Source of the DNA: Pseudomonas baltica
GTDB taxonomy: Bacteria; Pseudomonadota; Gammaproteobacteria; Pseudomonadales; Pseudomonadaceae
DNA: 64,000 bases
Assembly: GCF_031880315.1 (NCBI RefSeq)
Contig: NZ_CP134771.1
Span: 4,374,501-4,438,500 of the forward strand
Reading direction: 5' to 3'
The translations under genes were made by a program, and so were the position numbers. Shown here one piece after another: positions 50,201-58,981 of the stretch. The first letter of the stretch is position 1; every line of letters starts with the position of its first letter. The notes under the pieces are model-generated. The model was not told the origin of the DNA and searched no databases. It saw only the letters and a list, made by a program, of their open reading frames with translations.

Positions 50201-50853
50201 TCCAACCGGTTGTGGCTCCTGGCGCGCCAGCCTCCATCGAGGATCAAATCGACGATCAGGGCGATATCCCGGTTGAAGTCGATCCGGTGGCGCCGGCTGA
50301 CTCCACCGACGACCTTGATGTTCCGGTGCAGACGGAACTTGATCAAAGCTCCGTTTCCGAGACGCAGGCCGCTGTTTCAGTAATGGCTGAGGACCTTCGG
50401 AAGCGGTTGACGGTGCCCGTAAGCGTTGTCGCTACCTCGTCCGGGGATCTGGCTTCGAACACCTCAAGCGATTCGACTGTGCCGGGGTTTGCCTCCGGTG
50501 ACATGGTTCGCGGTCCCGGTACCGGCACAAGCGATAGCATTCTCGCCAGGTTATCCAATGGTGAGTTTGTGGTTCGAGCTGCAGCAGTCCGGCATTACGG
50601 TACCGACCTGCTGCGCTCGATAAACCAGCGGAGCCTGCCGGGTTTTGCGACTGGCGGTGAGGTCGGTGCTCGTCTCGCGCCTAGCGTTTCTGCGCCAAGC
50701 CAAGCGCTTCTCGATATGGCAAATCCCCAAGCCTCCGAATCTCTTGGAAGCTTTACGCTGAACATGGGTGGGGAGACGTACCAGCTGCAGGCCCCACAGC
50801 AAGATTTCCAGCGGTTGATACGGAATCAGCGGATCAAGTACGGAAAGTCTTGA
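47215..50853 (+). CDS. Tail tape measure protein
   Basis: 1212 aa from GTG 47215. Long helical N-terminus, a phage-TMP domain with QQITAIGTITDLSDKQLSGL and KESASAVYDLLGSGVATADAM (about 245-305), hydrophobic segments at about 222-240 and 565-600, coiled coil of Lys/Asp repeats (700-900), acidic linker rich in Val/Pro/Asp (about 985-1045), and a Gly-rich C-terminus (GFASGDMVRGPGTGTSDSIL). Sets tail length; about 1200 residues suggests a tail near 180 nm. Confidence 0.95.
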   Translation: MRDIELKLTADLDSATKNVGGFRKEYAEMVRAVEKPLRQINSFRELESTLMKTGRGITTARDAVRALGDQMAATVSPTRQLQNEYRDSVNQLKVLERQEQSQTTQLGRMRKELQAAGVDTRNLSGEQRRLQSDLSQKLVVGQRDKGIQDAQVNLGIAKFSSTSAEIARLQSDFQLLRSTGKLSSTEIAIAQNTLRQSLAAASAQTAELTGATKSWNTSLSDVRGQILAGAVAFGGFALAASKGFSTYADFQQQITAIGTITDLSDKQLSGLSQSIRGLSLDMGKSAKESASAVYDLLGSGVATADAMKVLEQSTKAAVAGMSDTKTAAGVGVSIINAYGESMDNLGLRYDQLFVAIKDGVVSFDQLAAGLGQVLPTAAAAGVSFSEVGAAIARMTVQGIQAPIAITALRSAINQLASPAVEARKAMGKLGIEWKGLSATLEQIASKKLGFDALAQIIPETEGRTAILALTKDYAGFMGQVKNMEAAGGTTERAYEKMSKTPQAQVEKFNAALGDLNIAFGQAIAAGLPLVALARDIINAFNGLNDNLKTGILSFVAFGVGAKAVGAALSAARLAFSVLSGGTAVAAAQLGLAGAAMDSTAAKAGKMNGVLSSAGGILRGGLYGILISQLSQLYGMYQEMEQFNSEQKKTAQNIVDLIAKNLQYKDTIISQPAVIQAMTEAERKSYVERLRNAQTYYSKLAEQISRADAEKNGGSGPVDPDALAAAKKAREYGKALEQETSYEKERVAAAEANSKELVTIQTNLQTDLKTQLDKQVAAERTALAAVKKAKKDQLDTQKKYAAAIADLNSSGDKEASYGAAQDLKVSAQQSLRAGDTTAAKKKADDALKMLQSLAQSGENTYGFEGFMKELQSIETAADKINLDKAEDSFKTATDKVKALKAEIADLKVITITPQLSEEALAKVKKQLRDLQLSLGQQPSPELGGATGTNLANDLVKKVSSTTSTDQTATPVTAVQPKKLSYVPGKDSYSQDELGVEVQPVVAPGAPASIEDQIDDQGDIPVEVDPVAPADSTDDLDVPVQTELDQSSVSETQAAVSVMAEDLRKRLTVPVSVVATSSGDLASNTSSDSTVPGFASGDMVRGPGTGTSDSILARLSNGEFVVRAAAVRHYGTDLLRSINQRSLPGFATGGEVGARLAPSVSAPSQALLDMANPQASESLGSFTLNMGGETYQLQAPQQDFQRLIRNQRIKYGKS

Positions 50854-50884
50854 TCCATAACGGAGTGATTACTTCGCTCAGCAG

Positions 50885-50904
50885 ACCCGCTTCGGCGGGG
50901 TTTT
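50885..50904 (+). terminator. UUCG hairpin after tape measure gene
   Basis: CCCGC-TTCG-GCGGG then TTTTC; the tetraloop is especially stable. The same TTTTCATTTCTGGAG string follows the hairpins before the capsid gene and here, so the unit may be duplicated. Confidence 0.75.
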
Positions 50905-50921
50905 CATTTCTGGAGTAATGG

Positions 50922-51431
50922 ATGAGCCTTCCATTGGTGACCTTGGGCGGTATCCCCATTGTTCTGCACGCTGGCGCGCCGGACCAGTCAGACACGCCGC
51001 TACTGGGCGAATCTGTCATCCGCTTGTCCGGCGGTGCCGGCGTCAAGATGACCCACTGGGGCAAGTCGGCCGGAACCATCAGCGGCCAAGGCTGGATGCC
51101 CCCCGGGCTTGATGGCCTCGACTACAGCCAGCCGCTTGAGCTTCGGCTCACCTCGCAGGAAAGCATCGTCGGCGATGCGCGGGAGTTCACGCTCACCAGC
51201 ACGCCTCGCGATGATCAGGCGCCTTGGGCATTTGCCCTGGTCGGGACGCAGTGGATGGAAACGGGTTGCAGCTTTGTTTCTGGCGTGGCCACTGCCGATC
51301 TGGTGGTGGGCGCCTCGAAGTACATGGTGCACTGGATGCCGATTTATAGCGTGTTCGCCAGCAAGCCCCCGAAAACACAGAGTTCAGGCCAAGGCAGTTT
51401 CGGCTGGACCATCACCTGGGAGGAAGTCTGA
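50922..51431 (+). CDS. Minor tail protein, tail tip
   Basis: 169 aa; starts ATG 50922 with TGGAG upstream. VTLGGIPIVLHAGAPDQSDT, LIRLSGGAGVKMTHWGKSAG, LELRLTSQESIVGDA: beta-rich, like distal-tail proteins. Overlaps the next gene by TGATG. Confidence 0.65.
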   Translation: MSLPLVTLGGIPIVLHAGAPDQSDTPLLGESVIRLSGGAGVKMTHWGKSAGTISGQGWMPPGLDGLDYSQPLELRLTSQESIVGDAREFTLTSTPRDDQAPWAFALVGTQWMETGCSFVSGVATADLVVGASKYMVHWMPIYSVFASKPPKTQSSGQGSFGWTITWEEV

Positions 51432-53176
51432 TGCATAACGGCGGTCCCCTCAACTCCGGCCCGCTCAATGGGCTGGGCAGCCAGGCTTCTGGCTCGGGCG
51501 TCACTCAGCCGATCGTGCCCGGACTCGCATTCCGCTGGCAGCTTCGTGTCATGGTCGGCGAGGTCGATATGAGCAGCAGGCTCTCGGGTCAGGTCACTGT
51601 CGATCGGGAGCGGGGCGCCGCCGGCGTGGCCAGCTTCACGTTGCAGCTCACTGCGGGCGCGGTCCTGCCCATGGACTGGGTTGGGCGGGTCGTGACGATA
51701 GATTACGTGACCACCTCTTCGGGTGTGTCCACCGCGAAGCGGCGGTTCACCGGCCGCATCGTCACGACCGAATGGGGCTCGCTGACACGCCTGCTGGTGT
51801 GCAACTGTGGCGACCAGCTGCAGCAGCGCATCGAGAAACTCAGCGTGGCGGCGGTGGACGAGCTCATCCCGTCCTACTGGTCTTTGGAAGTGTTCGAAGA
51901 TCCTGAAGGCCGTAGCCGATGGGACTATGCGCAAGAGCGTTTAACCGCGGTGCAATCCAGCCTCGACTCATCCGCCGATGGCGATCTGCGGCTGAGCACC
52001 TGGTATGCATCAGATGCCGCTGACTTCACCTTCGGCGCCGGCACCACCGTGTATGACTCAGTTCAGGTGAGCTACGCGGATTTGACCAGCCTCACCAACA
52101 CAGTGATCGTCGATGCGAGCTATCGGTTCTCGCGCCTCAAGCAGCTGAATCAGCTTTACAGCTGGAGGCACCCTGATACGGATGGCTTCACCGGCACCCA
52201 GGGCTTTTGCTTATGGCGTCCGGACAGCACCGAGTTGCCCGACGTGGCGATGATCAAAGAGGCGTCCAGCAGCGCGGGGCTCACGATCGCGAGCGTGCCA
52301 GACTGGTACCGCGTGATTCTCAGCACGCCCGATCCCTGCGGCAACGGCCAACCTTGGGTCAACAACTACGCAGATCTCCTGCTGGGCTTCACCCTGACCG
52401 GTGCGCGCCGCTGGGCCCAGGCGGTGACCGAGAACTACACCATGACGGTGGTGGCGCAGACCAGCGTCGACCAGGCCGGCGAGGTGATCAGCCGCGAATC
52501 GCTGTCGATCGAGTACACCAACGATCTGGCCGACAACTGGGAAAGCACGGCCTTCGGAATTGATGCCACCGGCGCGGACCCGGGCAGCAATGGCCACGTC
52601 GATGAACGGGACGAGGTTCAGCGGGCGTCGGCCTTTGAGTGCCTGCTGGCGCAGGCCAAGACAACGATCATCGCAGCGCACAGCGCCACGAAGATCAGTT
52701 GGGAGGTGCCCACCAGCATGGCCATGGATATCGACCTGGTGCACACGCTGGCTATCGCGGATCAAGGTATAGGTGCCCGCGCGCGTTGCTGCCACGTGTA
52801 CGACACGTTCGACCTTGCCGCCGGCACAGCCCTCACCACGCTGACTATCGCGGTCATGCGCGGCGGTGGCGACGTCAGTGATCCACTGGCAGCGCCGGCC
52901 TTCGTGGTGGAGCCGCAACCTGAACCGGAAGCGGCGAACCCGCCAGGCGCGAACCTACCGACCCAGCTCGGCGGCAAGAAAAGTTCGCCGGTGTATGACG
53001 ACGCTGTCGATGGCTTCGCCGGCAACTACGACAACGCTGACCCGACGCTTCCGGTCTTCACGCGACGGTTTCAGATCACCGCTACCGAGATCGCCGACGT
53101 GGACCGGGACGAAAAGACGGTTCCCATCGCCACGACTTATCGCGTCGCGGTGCCGAACGATTACCTGGAGCTCTAG
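51431..53176 (+). CDS. Tail tip / hub protein
   Basis: 581 aa. RWQLRVMVGEVDMSSRLSGQ, TVDRERGAAGVASFTLQL, and RRFTGRIVTTEWGSLTRLLV are features of tail hub or gp27-like baseplate proteins. Acidic C-terminal segment PEPEAANPPGANLPTQL is linker-like. No lambda J-type protein is found, so this may form the tip centre. Confidence 0.68.
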   Translation: MHNGGPLNSGPLNGLGSQASGSGVTQPIVPGLAFRWQLRVMVGEVDMSSRLSGQVTVDRERGAAGVASFTLQLTAGAVLPMDWVGRVVTIDYVTTSSGVSTAKRRFTGRIVTTEWGSLTRLLVCNCGDQLQQRIEKLSVAAVDELIPSYWSLEVFEDPEGRSRWDYAQERLTAVQSSLDSSADGDLRLSTWYASDAADFTFGAGTTVYDSVQVSYADLTSLTNTVIVDASYRFSRLKQLNQLYSWRHPDTDGFTGTQGFCLWRPDSTELPDVAMIKEASSSAGLTIASVPDWYRVILSTPDPCGNGQPWVNNYADLLLGFTLTGARRWAQAVTENYTMTVVAQTSVDQAGEVISRESLSIEYTNDLADNWESTAFGIDATGADPGSNGHVDERDEVQRASAFECLLAQAKTTIIAAHSATKISWEVPTSMAMDIDLVHTLAIADQGIGARARCCHVYDTFDLAAGTALTTLTIAVMRGGGDVSDPLAAPAFVVEPQPEPEAANPPGANLPTQLGGKKSSPVYDDAVDGFAGNYDNADPTLPVFTRRFQITATEIADVDRDEKTVPIATTYRVAVPNDYLEL

Positions 53177-53179
53177 ACC

Positions 53180-53569
53180 ATGTCCCTGGAAAGCGAACGC
53201 CGTGCGATTGGCACGGCCATTGAGGCCGAGCGCCGCGGCTCGGGCAACCAAATTGCCAGCGACCTCGATCGCCTTAGCGGGGTCACCCGCAAGCTCACGG
53301 CCCTGTCGCTGCTCCCGTCCAAGGGCACGCTCGCGGCAAAGAAAGGTGTAGGGACGTGGGACCCAGCCAACGTACCGAGCACGGGCGGCGGCATTGCCAG
53401 CCCGCTGTCCGAAACGGATTACACGGTGCGCGAGTACTGGCCCAAAGGGCTGTTGAGCAGCGACGGCTTGTTCAATATCCCCGCCCTGAAAACACTGAAG
53501 ATGACCGACAACGACGGCGCCGAGGTGATCTTGAACTTTGCGCAGCCGGTCACGGCCTCGACGCCATAG
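53180..53569 (+). CDS. Small tail protein
   Basis: 129 aa; helix-rich N-terminus (RRAIGTAIEAERRGSGNQIA, SDLDRLSGVTRKLTAL) then LSETDYTVREYWPKGLLSSD. Unrecognised but in the tail module, 3 bp after the hub stop. Confidence 0.6.
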   Translation: MSLESERRAIGTAIEAERRGSGNQIASDLDRLSGVTRKLTALSLLPSKGTLAAKKGVGTWDPANVPSTGGGIASPLSETDYTVREYWPKGLLSSDGLFNIPALKTLKMTDNDGAEVILNFAQPVTASTP

Positions 53570-53578
53570 GAGCTGTGA

Positions 53579-54016
53579 ATGCGCTTTATCAACAACTGGA
53601 TCACTCAGCTTTCGAACCCTATGACGGCCGCCACGGCGTCGCTGCCTATCCCGGCGGCAGCGCTGGAACGCCTCGGCGATGGGGAGTACCTGCTGACGCT
53701 GGTGAACTCTGCCAACCCGGTACAGCAGAACGACTGGGAGGTCGTGAAGGCGACGGTGGCCGGTGGGGCGGTGACTGTTGCTCGCGGGCAAGAGGGCACC
53801 ACTGCCCAGTCATGGCCGCCGGCAACGATTGTCTATTGCGGGATCACGGCGGGAACGCTGACGCAGATCAACGCGGCGATCGAGGCCTTGTCTGCTCGGG
53901 TGACGGCGCTCGAAGGCGACGGTGGGGGCGGAACGCCTTCGCCGGACGGCGGCCTGGTGGATTCGGATGGCAACACCTTGGTCGATGACCAGGGCAATCA
54001 ACTTTCAGGGGCATAG
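53579..54016 (+). CDS. Tail fibre-like protein
   Basis: 145 aa. RFINNWITQLSNPMTAATAS, VVKATVAGGAVTVARGQEGT, helix TLTQINAAIEALSARVTALE (trimeric coiled coil) and a glycine-rich linker GDGGGGTPSPDGG. These are fibre features. Confidence 0.65.
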   Translation: MRFINNWITQLSNPMTAATASLPIPAAALERLGDGEYLLTLVNSANPVQQNDWEVVKATVAGGAVTVARGQEGTTAQSWPPATIVYCGITAGTLTQINAAIEALSARVTALEGDGGGGTPSPDGGLVDSDGNTLVDDQGNQLSGA

Positions 54017-54017
54017 C

Positions 54018-54830
54018 ATGGCAAGCGTTCAACACATCGTCACTGGTATTACCAACCCCACCAGCTCGCCCCCAAGCGTAGGCGCGCACTACATCAACAC
54101 CTCGACCGGGCAAAAGTGGCTTGCTTCGGGTACCAACCTGGTGGCCGATTGGGGACTGCCGTTGCCTGGCACTGCGCAGATCTCCGGCACCGACGTGAGC
54201 GAGTTCACCTTGCCCACCGACGGCACCGTGTCGATTTGGCGTGTCACCGGTGCGCTGGACCGGGTTTTAATCTTTCCAGCCCTACAGACGCCCGGGCTTT
54301 ATACAGTCGAGCTGATTGCCGAGAACGTACAAGCCTCTGCGCTTTCATTGATCGTGGCCCACCCCGATGGGGGCGGGCTGGTCAATTTCAGCAATCTGCC
54401 GGTGAAGCCCGCCGAGAGCAAATATTTCAAGTTTCATTGCTGGGTGGGCGCTGACGGATACCCCTATTGGACGTTGGTGGAAAGCGGCTCGCTCAGTGCC
54501 TCGTATGAGGCGGTGACGGATGTTACCAACGCGACCGTAGATCTTGTCTACGATGCCTCTCAGCCGCTGACGTACTGGACTATCTCAGACGCCACGGCGC
54601 GTTCGATCTCGTTTCCGTCGTTGAGTACCTACTACACCGCAACGCGTGATTTGGTGATAAGGAACGACTCTAGCAGCGCGGTGACAATCACCGTTTCCGG
54701 CAATGGGCAACCGCTGAAGGACAACACGTCGTTGAACATTCCAGCCAACAGCGCGGTCATGTATCGCCTGGCGTATTACACCGGCTCGGGTGTCCGGCGC
54801 TGGAGCATTATGTCCACAACCGTTCTGTAG
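54018..54830 (+). CDS. Tail fibre/tip protein
   Basis: 270 aa from ATG 54018. PPSVGAHYINTSTGQKW, then beta-rich text (SALSLIVAHPDGGGLVNFSN, SLSTYYTATRDLVIRNDSSS). Carbohydrate-binding-like beta structure is possible. Follows the small fibre gene directly. Confidence 0.62.
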   Translation: MASVQHIVTGITNPTSSPPSVGAHYINTSTGQKWLASGTNLVADWGLPLPGTAQISGTDVSEFTLPTDGTVSIWRVTGALDRVLIFPALQTPGLYTVELIAENVQASALSLIVAHPDGGGLVNFSNLPVKPAESKYFKFHCWVGADGYPYWTLVESGSLSASYEAVTDVTNATVDLVYDASQPLTYWTISDATARSISFPSLSTYYTATRDLVIRNDSSSAVTITVSGNGQPLKDNTSLNIPANSAVMYRLAYYTGSGVRRWSIMSTTVL

Positions 54831-54837
54831 GTGACCT

Positions 54838-56367
54838 ATGCAGCGCACTCTGGTCTGGCCCTGGCACGGACGCATAAAGAACGGATCGCTCGTCCTGCCG
54901 AACGGTGAGGAGCGGCAGTATGCGGGGCTTTCTACTTCCGTTACGGCGGCCTTTGGCCCGGGCGACAACCATCGGATCGTCGTAACGGGTATCGAGCCGC
55001 TCAGCGCCGAGGAGGAAGCACGTACGCCGATAGGCGGCGAGTACTGGGCAGGGCGGGCATTGTCCACAGCGGGCATTTTGTACAACCAGCAAATCGGTTG
55101 GATTTACCAGGCGAAAGATGGCAACCGCTGGGCTGTGAACTTCGGCACCCGGACGATATCTGCCGCGTCGTCAACGTTTTCGCTGGTGTTCACCCGCTTC
55201 GGCGAGTTCGGGAGTCCGGCGGAGACCTTTACCCGGTCGTTCAGCGCGCCGATCGGCCAGTTGTCGGCCAAGGACCGAGCCAAGTTTTCTGTAGAGCTTG
55301 GTGGTCAGAGCAACGTCACTATGCGGCTCCATGCTGTCAGCGATACAGGGCAGAACGTGGTGCTTGCCTGGATGGCCTACAACAACGAAGGACAGGCCAG
55401 TATCGACTCGATGCCGCGGGCCTATGCATTCCTGAAGCTCTCTCTAGATGGAAGCATGGAAGGGCTGCTGGTTACCCAGGATCTGCTCTACGGGCCCGAT
55501 CAAGTTCGTGTGGATGGCGATTACCCAAACCAGTCCTATTACTCGATCGAGTCAGCTGGCAGCACCATGATTGAAAAGGATCGCGAGCCTATTCTTGATG
55601 AAAACGGCGCGGAGGTTGGCCATACGGTCACCTACGAATACAGCACCGAGGTCACGCTCAAGTCTCAGCCGAACGCAGGGCTGTACTTCTTCCCCGGGCC
55701 GGTAGAGTTCACGCGCTTGCAATCGTGGATCGTGGCTGTGGGGTTTGTGGGCGAGGAGCCTATGCCGTGCACGCTGAAATGTTCGCTCTCCGCTTCACGG
55801 TCGATGGTGAGCCTTAACTTGGTCACTGATACGGATCAAATCCAGCGCGAGTTCAACACGGGGCATATCGATATCGTACAGCCTGGCTCGGGGCATATTG
55901 CCGGTGGCGGCAGTAGTGGCGGATCACTCAACGTGTCGTGGGAGTCGGCTGGGACGACCTGGGCAAAGTCCATAACGTTCTCGACAGTTAGCCAGGTGGA
56001 AAACGATACCGTCACGAATTTGCAGATCTTCGACGGTGAAGAAAACACTTACCCCAACCAGGGATATGGCGCCGTTGGTTTCTTGGGAGACGGCAGCCTC
56101 TGGACGGATGAGGCCAACAAAGTGTTGGTCTCGGGTGGGCTTGGCATTTCCATCCGCCAATGGAAATTCGATTTTTACAGCAACAATCTGCTGGGCCTTT
56201 CATACCGCAAGAATACTGAGGCCTACCAGTTCATTGGGGGGCTGACCATCGACGGCCTGGTCGCACAGCCCGGCGCGTACCCATCGGCCGTGCGCAACTA
56301 CGGCAGTTATCACCCCTTTTCTCAGCAGTTGGTTATCGGTTCAAGCACACCGGTCAACTGGGTCTAA
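54838..56367 (+). CDS. Large tail tip / adhesin-like protein
   Basis: 509 aa, beta-rich throughout (WAVNFGTRTISAASSTFSLV, FSVELGGQSNVTMRL, VTYEYSTEVTLKSQPNAGLY). A Gly/Ser break HIAGGGSSGGSLN at about 356-368. No enzymatic motif. Likely receptor-binding or tip shell. Confidence 0.6.
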   Translation: MQRTLVWPWHGRIKNGSLVLPNGEERQYAGLSTSVTAAFGPGDNHRIVVTGIEPLSAEEEARTPIGGEYWAGRALSTAGILYNQQIGWIYQAKDGNRWAVNFGTRTISAASSTFSLVFTRFGEFGSPAETFTRSFSAPIGQLSAKDRAKFSVELGGQSNVTMRLHAVSDTGQNVVLAWMAYNNEGQASIDSMPRAYAFLKLSLDGSMEGLLVTQDLLYGPDQVRVDGDYPNQSYYSIESAGSTMIEKDREPILDENGAEVGHTVTYEYSTEVTLKSQPNAGLYFFPGPVEFTRLQSWIVAVGFVGEEPMPCTLKCSLSASRSMVSLNLVTDTDQIQREFNTGHIDIVQPGSGHIAGGGSSGGSLNVSWESAGTTWAKSITFSTVSQVENDTVTNLQIFDGEENTYPNQGYGAVGFLGDGSLWTDEANKVLVSGGLGISIRQWKFDFYSNNLLGLSYRKNTEAYQFIGGLTIDGLVAQPGAYPSAVRNYGSYHPFSQQLVIGSSTPVNWV

Positions 56368-56395
56368 AACATCCCTGAACAAGGAGCAGCCAGCC

Positions 56396-57382
56396 ATGCA
56401 GCCGGCCCGCCAAGACCTGCCCGTTATTCCGGGAGCGACGTACCGCGACACCATTCGAATCATGCAGCCGGTCTGGGTTTATCGAGACATCACGGGTATC
56501 AGCGGTTCCCCGGTGGTCTTCACTGTGCCCGGCCACGGTCTAGAATCCGCCTGGCCCGTCTGGGTGCGTGGCGTCCAGGGGATGCCCGACGCCAACCGTG
56601 AACCCGACCGCCAGCTACCGCATATCGCCAAGCTCCTGACCGCCGAGACGCTGGAGATCAACACGCTATCGGCGGCAGGACTCCGGCCCACCGGTGGGCA
56701 GCTGATCTACCGCAGGCCGGTCGACCTTTCCGAGTCGTTGGCAGCTATGACGATCTGGCGCGGTGATGAGCCCGTGCTGGTGTTGACGCAAGACGATGGC
56801 CTGTCGGTGACCGCCGCCGGAACCATCGAGCGCGTGCTCACCGCCGAGCAAACCGCGTTGCTGGTAGGCGACGACCTCACCTACACCCTCGACATCACCT
56901 TCGTGGGCCCGACGGTTACGCGGTACTTCATCGGCGCCGTGGGTGGCCTGAGCAACAGTTGCCGTGGCGATGCCGTGATTGTCACCGCCGGCGAGCAAGG
57001 CCCGCCCGGAATTGGCATACCTGGTCCTGCTGGTGGTTCTGCCTTGCAGCGCACCGCCGGCGAAACCCTGAGCGCGCTGCGGGCCGTTTACGAGGTGGAC
57101 GGGCAGGTATTGCTGCTGGATCAGGCGGACGCCGTCCACATCGACTTTCTGCTGGGTATCACGCTTAACGCAGCTGATATCTCGACGCCGGTCAACGTTC
57201 AGCGCAGCGGTGTGCTTGATGACGCCAGTTGGCGCTGGCTGCCTGGCCGGATCTGGCTGGGTGCTGATGGAGCGCTCACACAAACACCCCCGACATCCGG
57301 CTTCGATCTGCTGATCGGCACCGCGGTGTCACCCACCCGCATCACCCTAAACCTGCAAGACCCCATAGAGCTCGAGGAGTAA
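56396..57382 (+). CDS. Tail fibre protein with collagen-like segment
   Basis: 328 aa. Beta-rich N-terminal domain, a short collagen-like triple-repeat GEQGPPGIGIPGPAG (about 202-216) and a C-terminal beta domain (LQRTAGETLSALRAVYE). RBS AAGGAG. Collagen motifs in phage fibres mediate trimerisation. Confidence 0.7.
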   Translation: MQPARQDLPVIPGATYRDTIRIMQPVWVYRDITGISGSPVVFTVPGHGLESAWPVWVRGVQGMPDANREPDRQLPHIAKLLTAETLEINTLSAAGLRPTGGQLIYRRPVDLSESLAAMTIWRGDEPVLVLTQDDGLSVTAAGTIERVLTAEQTALLVGDDLTYTLDITFVGPTVTRYFIGAVGGLSNSCRGDAVIVTAGEQGPPGIGIPGPAGGSALQRTAGETLSALRAVYEVDGQVLLLDQADAVHIDFLLGITLNAADISTPVNVQRSGVLDDASWRWLPGRIWLGADGALTQTPPTSGFDLLIGTAVSPTRITLNLQDPIELEE

Positions 57383-57388
57383 CACACC

Positions 57389-57904
57389 ATGGCTGCACAA
57401 GGTTTCATTGCCCGCGTAGGCGGGAAACTCAAACAAGTATTCGCGATCCTTTCTTCCGCCGGCGCCGCTGACAGCGGCAAAATTCCAGCGCTAGACGGGT
57501 CGGGTAAGCTCGACGCGAGCTTTCTGCCCACAGGGATTGGGGCCAACAGTGCGGTGGCGGTGGCTTCGGAAGCCATCGCGGCCGGCAAGTTCGTCAACTT
57601 CTACGGCAATGCGGGCGCACTGGGCATGCGCCTGGCGGACAACTCCAACAACCGCGAGGCTCACGGCTACGTAACCGCTGCAGTTGCCTCTGGTGCTTCG
57701 GGCACTGCCTACCGTCTAAACACAGTGAACGCCAACCTCACCGCGCTTACCCCAGGTACCAGCTACTACCTGGGGCTCGCGGGTGGAGTGATTGCCGCGC
57801 CGCTCGATCCAGCCGTCGACATCGGCAAGACCGATCAGTATCTGGGTATCGCCAAGTCGGCCACGGAATTGGTGACCAGCGAAGTTGACGCGGTCCTTCT
57901 GTAA
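57389..57904 (+). CDS. Fibre-associated / cement-like protein
   Basis: 171 aa. SGKIPALDGSGKLDASFLPT is the fibre linker motif seen in many phages. Then SEAIAAGKFVNFYGNAGALG and ANLTALTPGTSYYLGLAGGV resemble capsid-cement-type beta domains. TAATG overlap with the next gene. Confidence 0.68.
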   Translation: MAAQGFIARVGGKLKQVFAILSSAGAADSGKIPALDGSGKLDASFLPTGIGANSAVAVASEAIAAGKFVNFYGNAGALGMRLADNSNNREAHGYVTAAVASGASGTAYRLNTVNANLTALTPGTSYYLGLAGGVIAAPLDPAVDIGKTDQYLGIAKSATELVTSEVDAVLL

Positions 57905-58422
57905 TGGGCGTCCGTCGCCCTCTGGCCAGGGTTAACGGTCGCATCACCGCCTTGCCTGCGGGCGACACCATTGATAAGGCATCGGTCGGGCTTGGTAACG
58001 TCGACAATACCGCCGATACAAACAAGCCCGTCAGTGTCGCGCAGCAGACCGCCCTTAACCTGAAAGCTGACAAGAGCGCCCTCACGTTCAGTAAAGAGTA
58101 TGTCATCGACACCACCTATGCGAACGGTGGGGCTATCACGCTTTCACACGGTTTGGGCGTGGTGCCCAAATTCATTCAGTTCCAGGCCGTGTGTGTAACT
58201 GATGAGGGGGGTTGGTCTGCCGGCCTGGTAGCTGATCTTTCCCATGAGATCCAATTCGCCGGCGCTCCCAGCAACTCTGTAGGTTTAGGCGCAGCATTTA
58301 ACGACGTGACCGTGTTTGTCCGGATCGCTGCAGCCGGCCTTTACACCATCAATTACGGCAATTTCCAGGCTTTCGCGCTGACGCCTACAAGTTGGCGCCT
58401 GCGGATCCGTGTATTCGCTTGA
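57904..58422 (+). CDS. Tail fibre protein
   Basis: 172 aa. IDKASVGLGNVDNTADTNKPVS is the phage-fibre repeat motif (IDKASVGLGNVDNTADTNKP in part). The C-terminal domain TYANGGAITLSHGLGVVPKF is a receptor-binding-type domain. Confidence 0.78.
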   Translation: MGVRRPLARVNGRITALPAGDTIDKASVGLGNVDNTADTNKPVSVAQQTALNLKADKSALTFSKEYVIDTTYANGGAITLSHGLGVVPKFIQFQAVCVTDEGGWSAGLVADLSHEIQFAGAPSNSVGLGAAFNDVTVFVRIAAAGLYTINYGNFQAFALTPTSWRLRIRVFA

Positions 58423-58434
58423 TAGGATAAGAAC

Positions 58435-58953
58435 ATGCCTGAAGTAGTGCATTACGCTGATAGGACTACCGGTGCCTACCTTTACGCGACTGACGAGGAT
58501 CCCCCTTCAAATTCGGTCGTTGTTACCGCGCCCCTCAGTTCGACTTACATCTGGGATGGTACGGTTTGGGTTTCTCCTGGACCCACTAGTGATGAAATCG
58601 AGGCTGAGCGCGATCGCCGGGTATCTGCCGGCTTCGAGTTCACTGTCGACGGCGCCAGCTACACCATCCAGTCGCGATCCAGCGACCGAGAAAATATCCT
58701 CGGCGCAGCTGGCGCGGCATTCCGAGCCCAGGTGGGAGGAAAAGGCGCTGGCGACTATCTGTGGGATGGCACCGGCGAGGAATTCGCCTGGATCACTGCC
58801 GACAATCAGCGGGTCAAGATGGATGCGCCCACAGTGGTCGCATTGGGGGATGCCGCAATCGCCACCAAACAGCGACTGATCTACAAGGCTCGGGGGATCA
58901 AGGATATGTCACCCCTTCCTAGCAATTACACCGATGACAAGTGGTGGGGTTAA
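58435..58953 (+). CDS. DUF4376-type tail fibre assembly protein
   Basis: 172 aa. ERDRRVSAGFEFTVDGASYT and ILGAAGAAFRAQVGG...FAWITADNQRVKMDAPTV are DUF4376 features. Usually last gene of the fibre block. A 12-bp palindrome CATGCCGGCATG follows at 58961-58972 and may end late transcription. Confidence 0.82.
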   Translation: MPEVVHYADRTTGAYLYATDEDPPSNSVVVTAPLSSTYIWDGTVWVSPGPTSDEIEAERDRRVSAGFEFTVDGASYTIQSRSSDRENILGAAGAAFRAQVGGKGAGDYLWDGTGEEFAWITADNQRVKMDAPTVVALGDAAIATKQRLIYKARGIKDMSPLPSNYTDDKWWG

Positions 58954-58981
58954 CCCTGATCATGCCGGCATGGGGCGGACA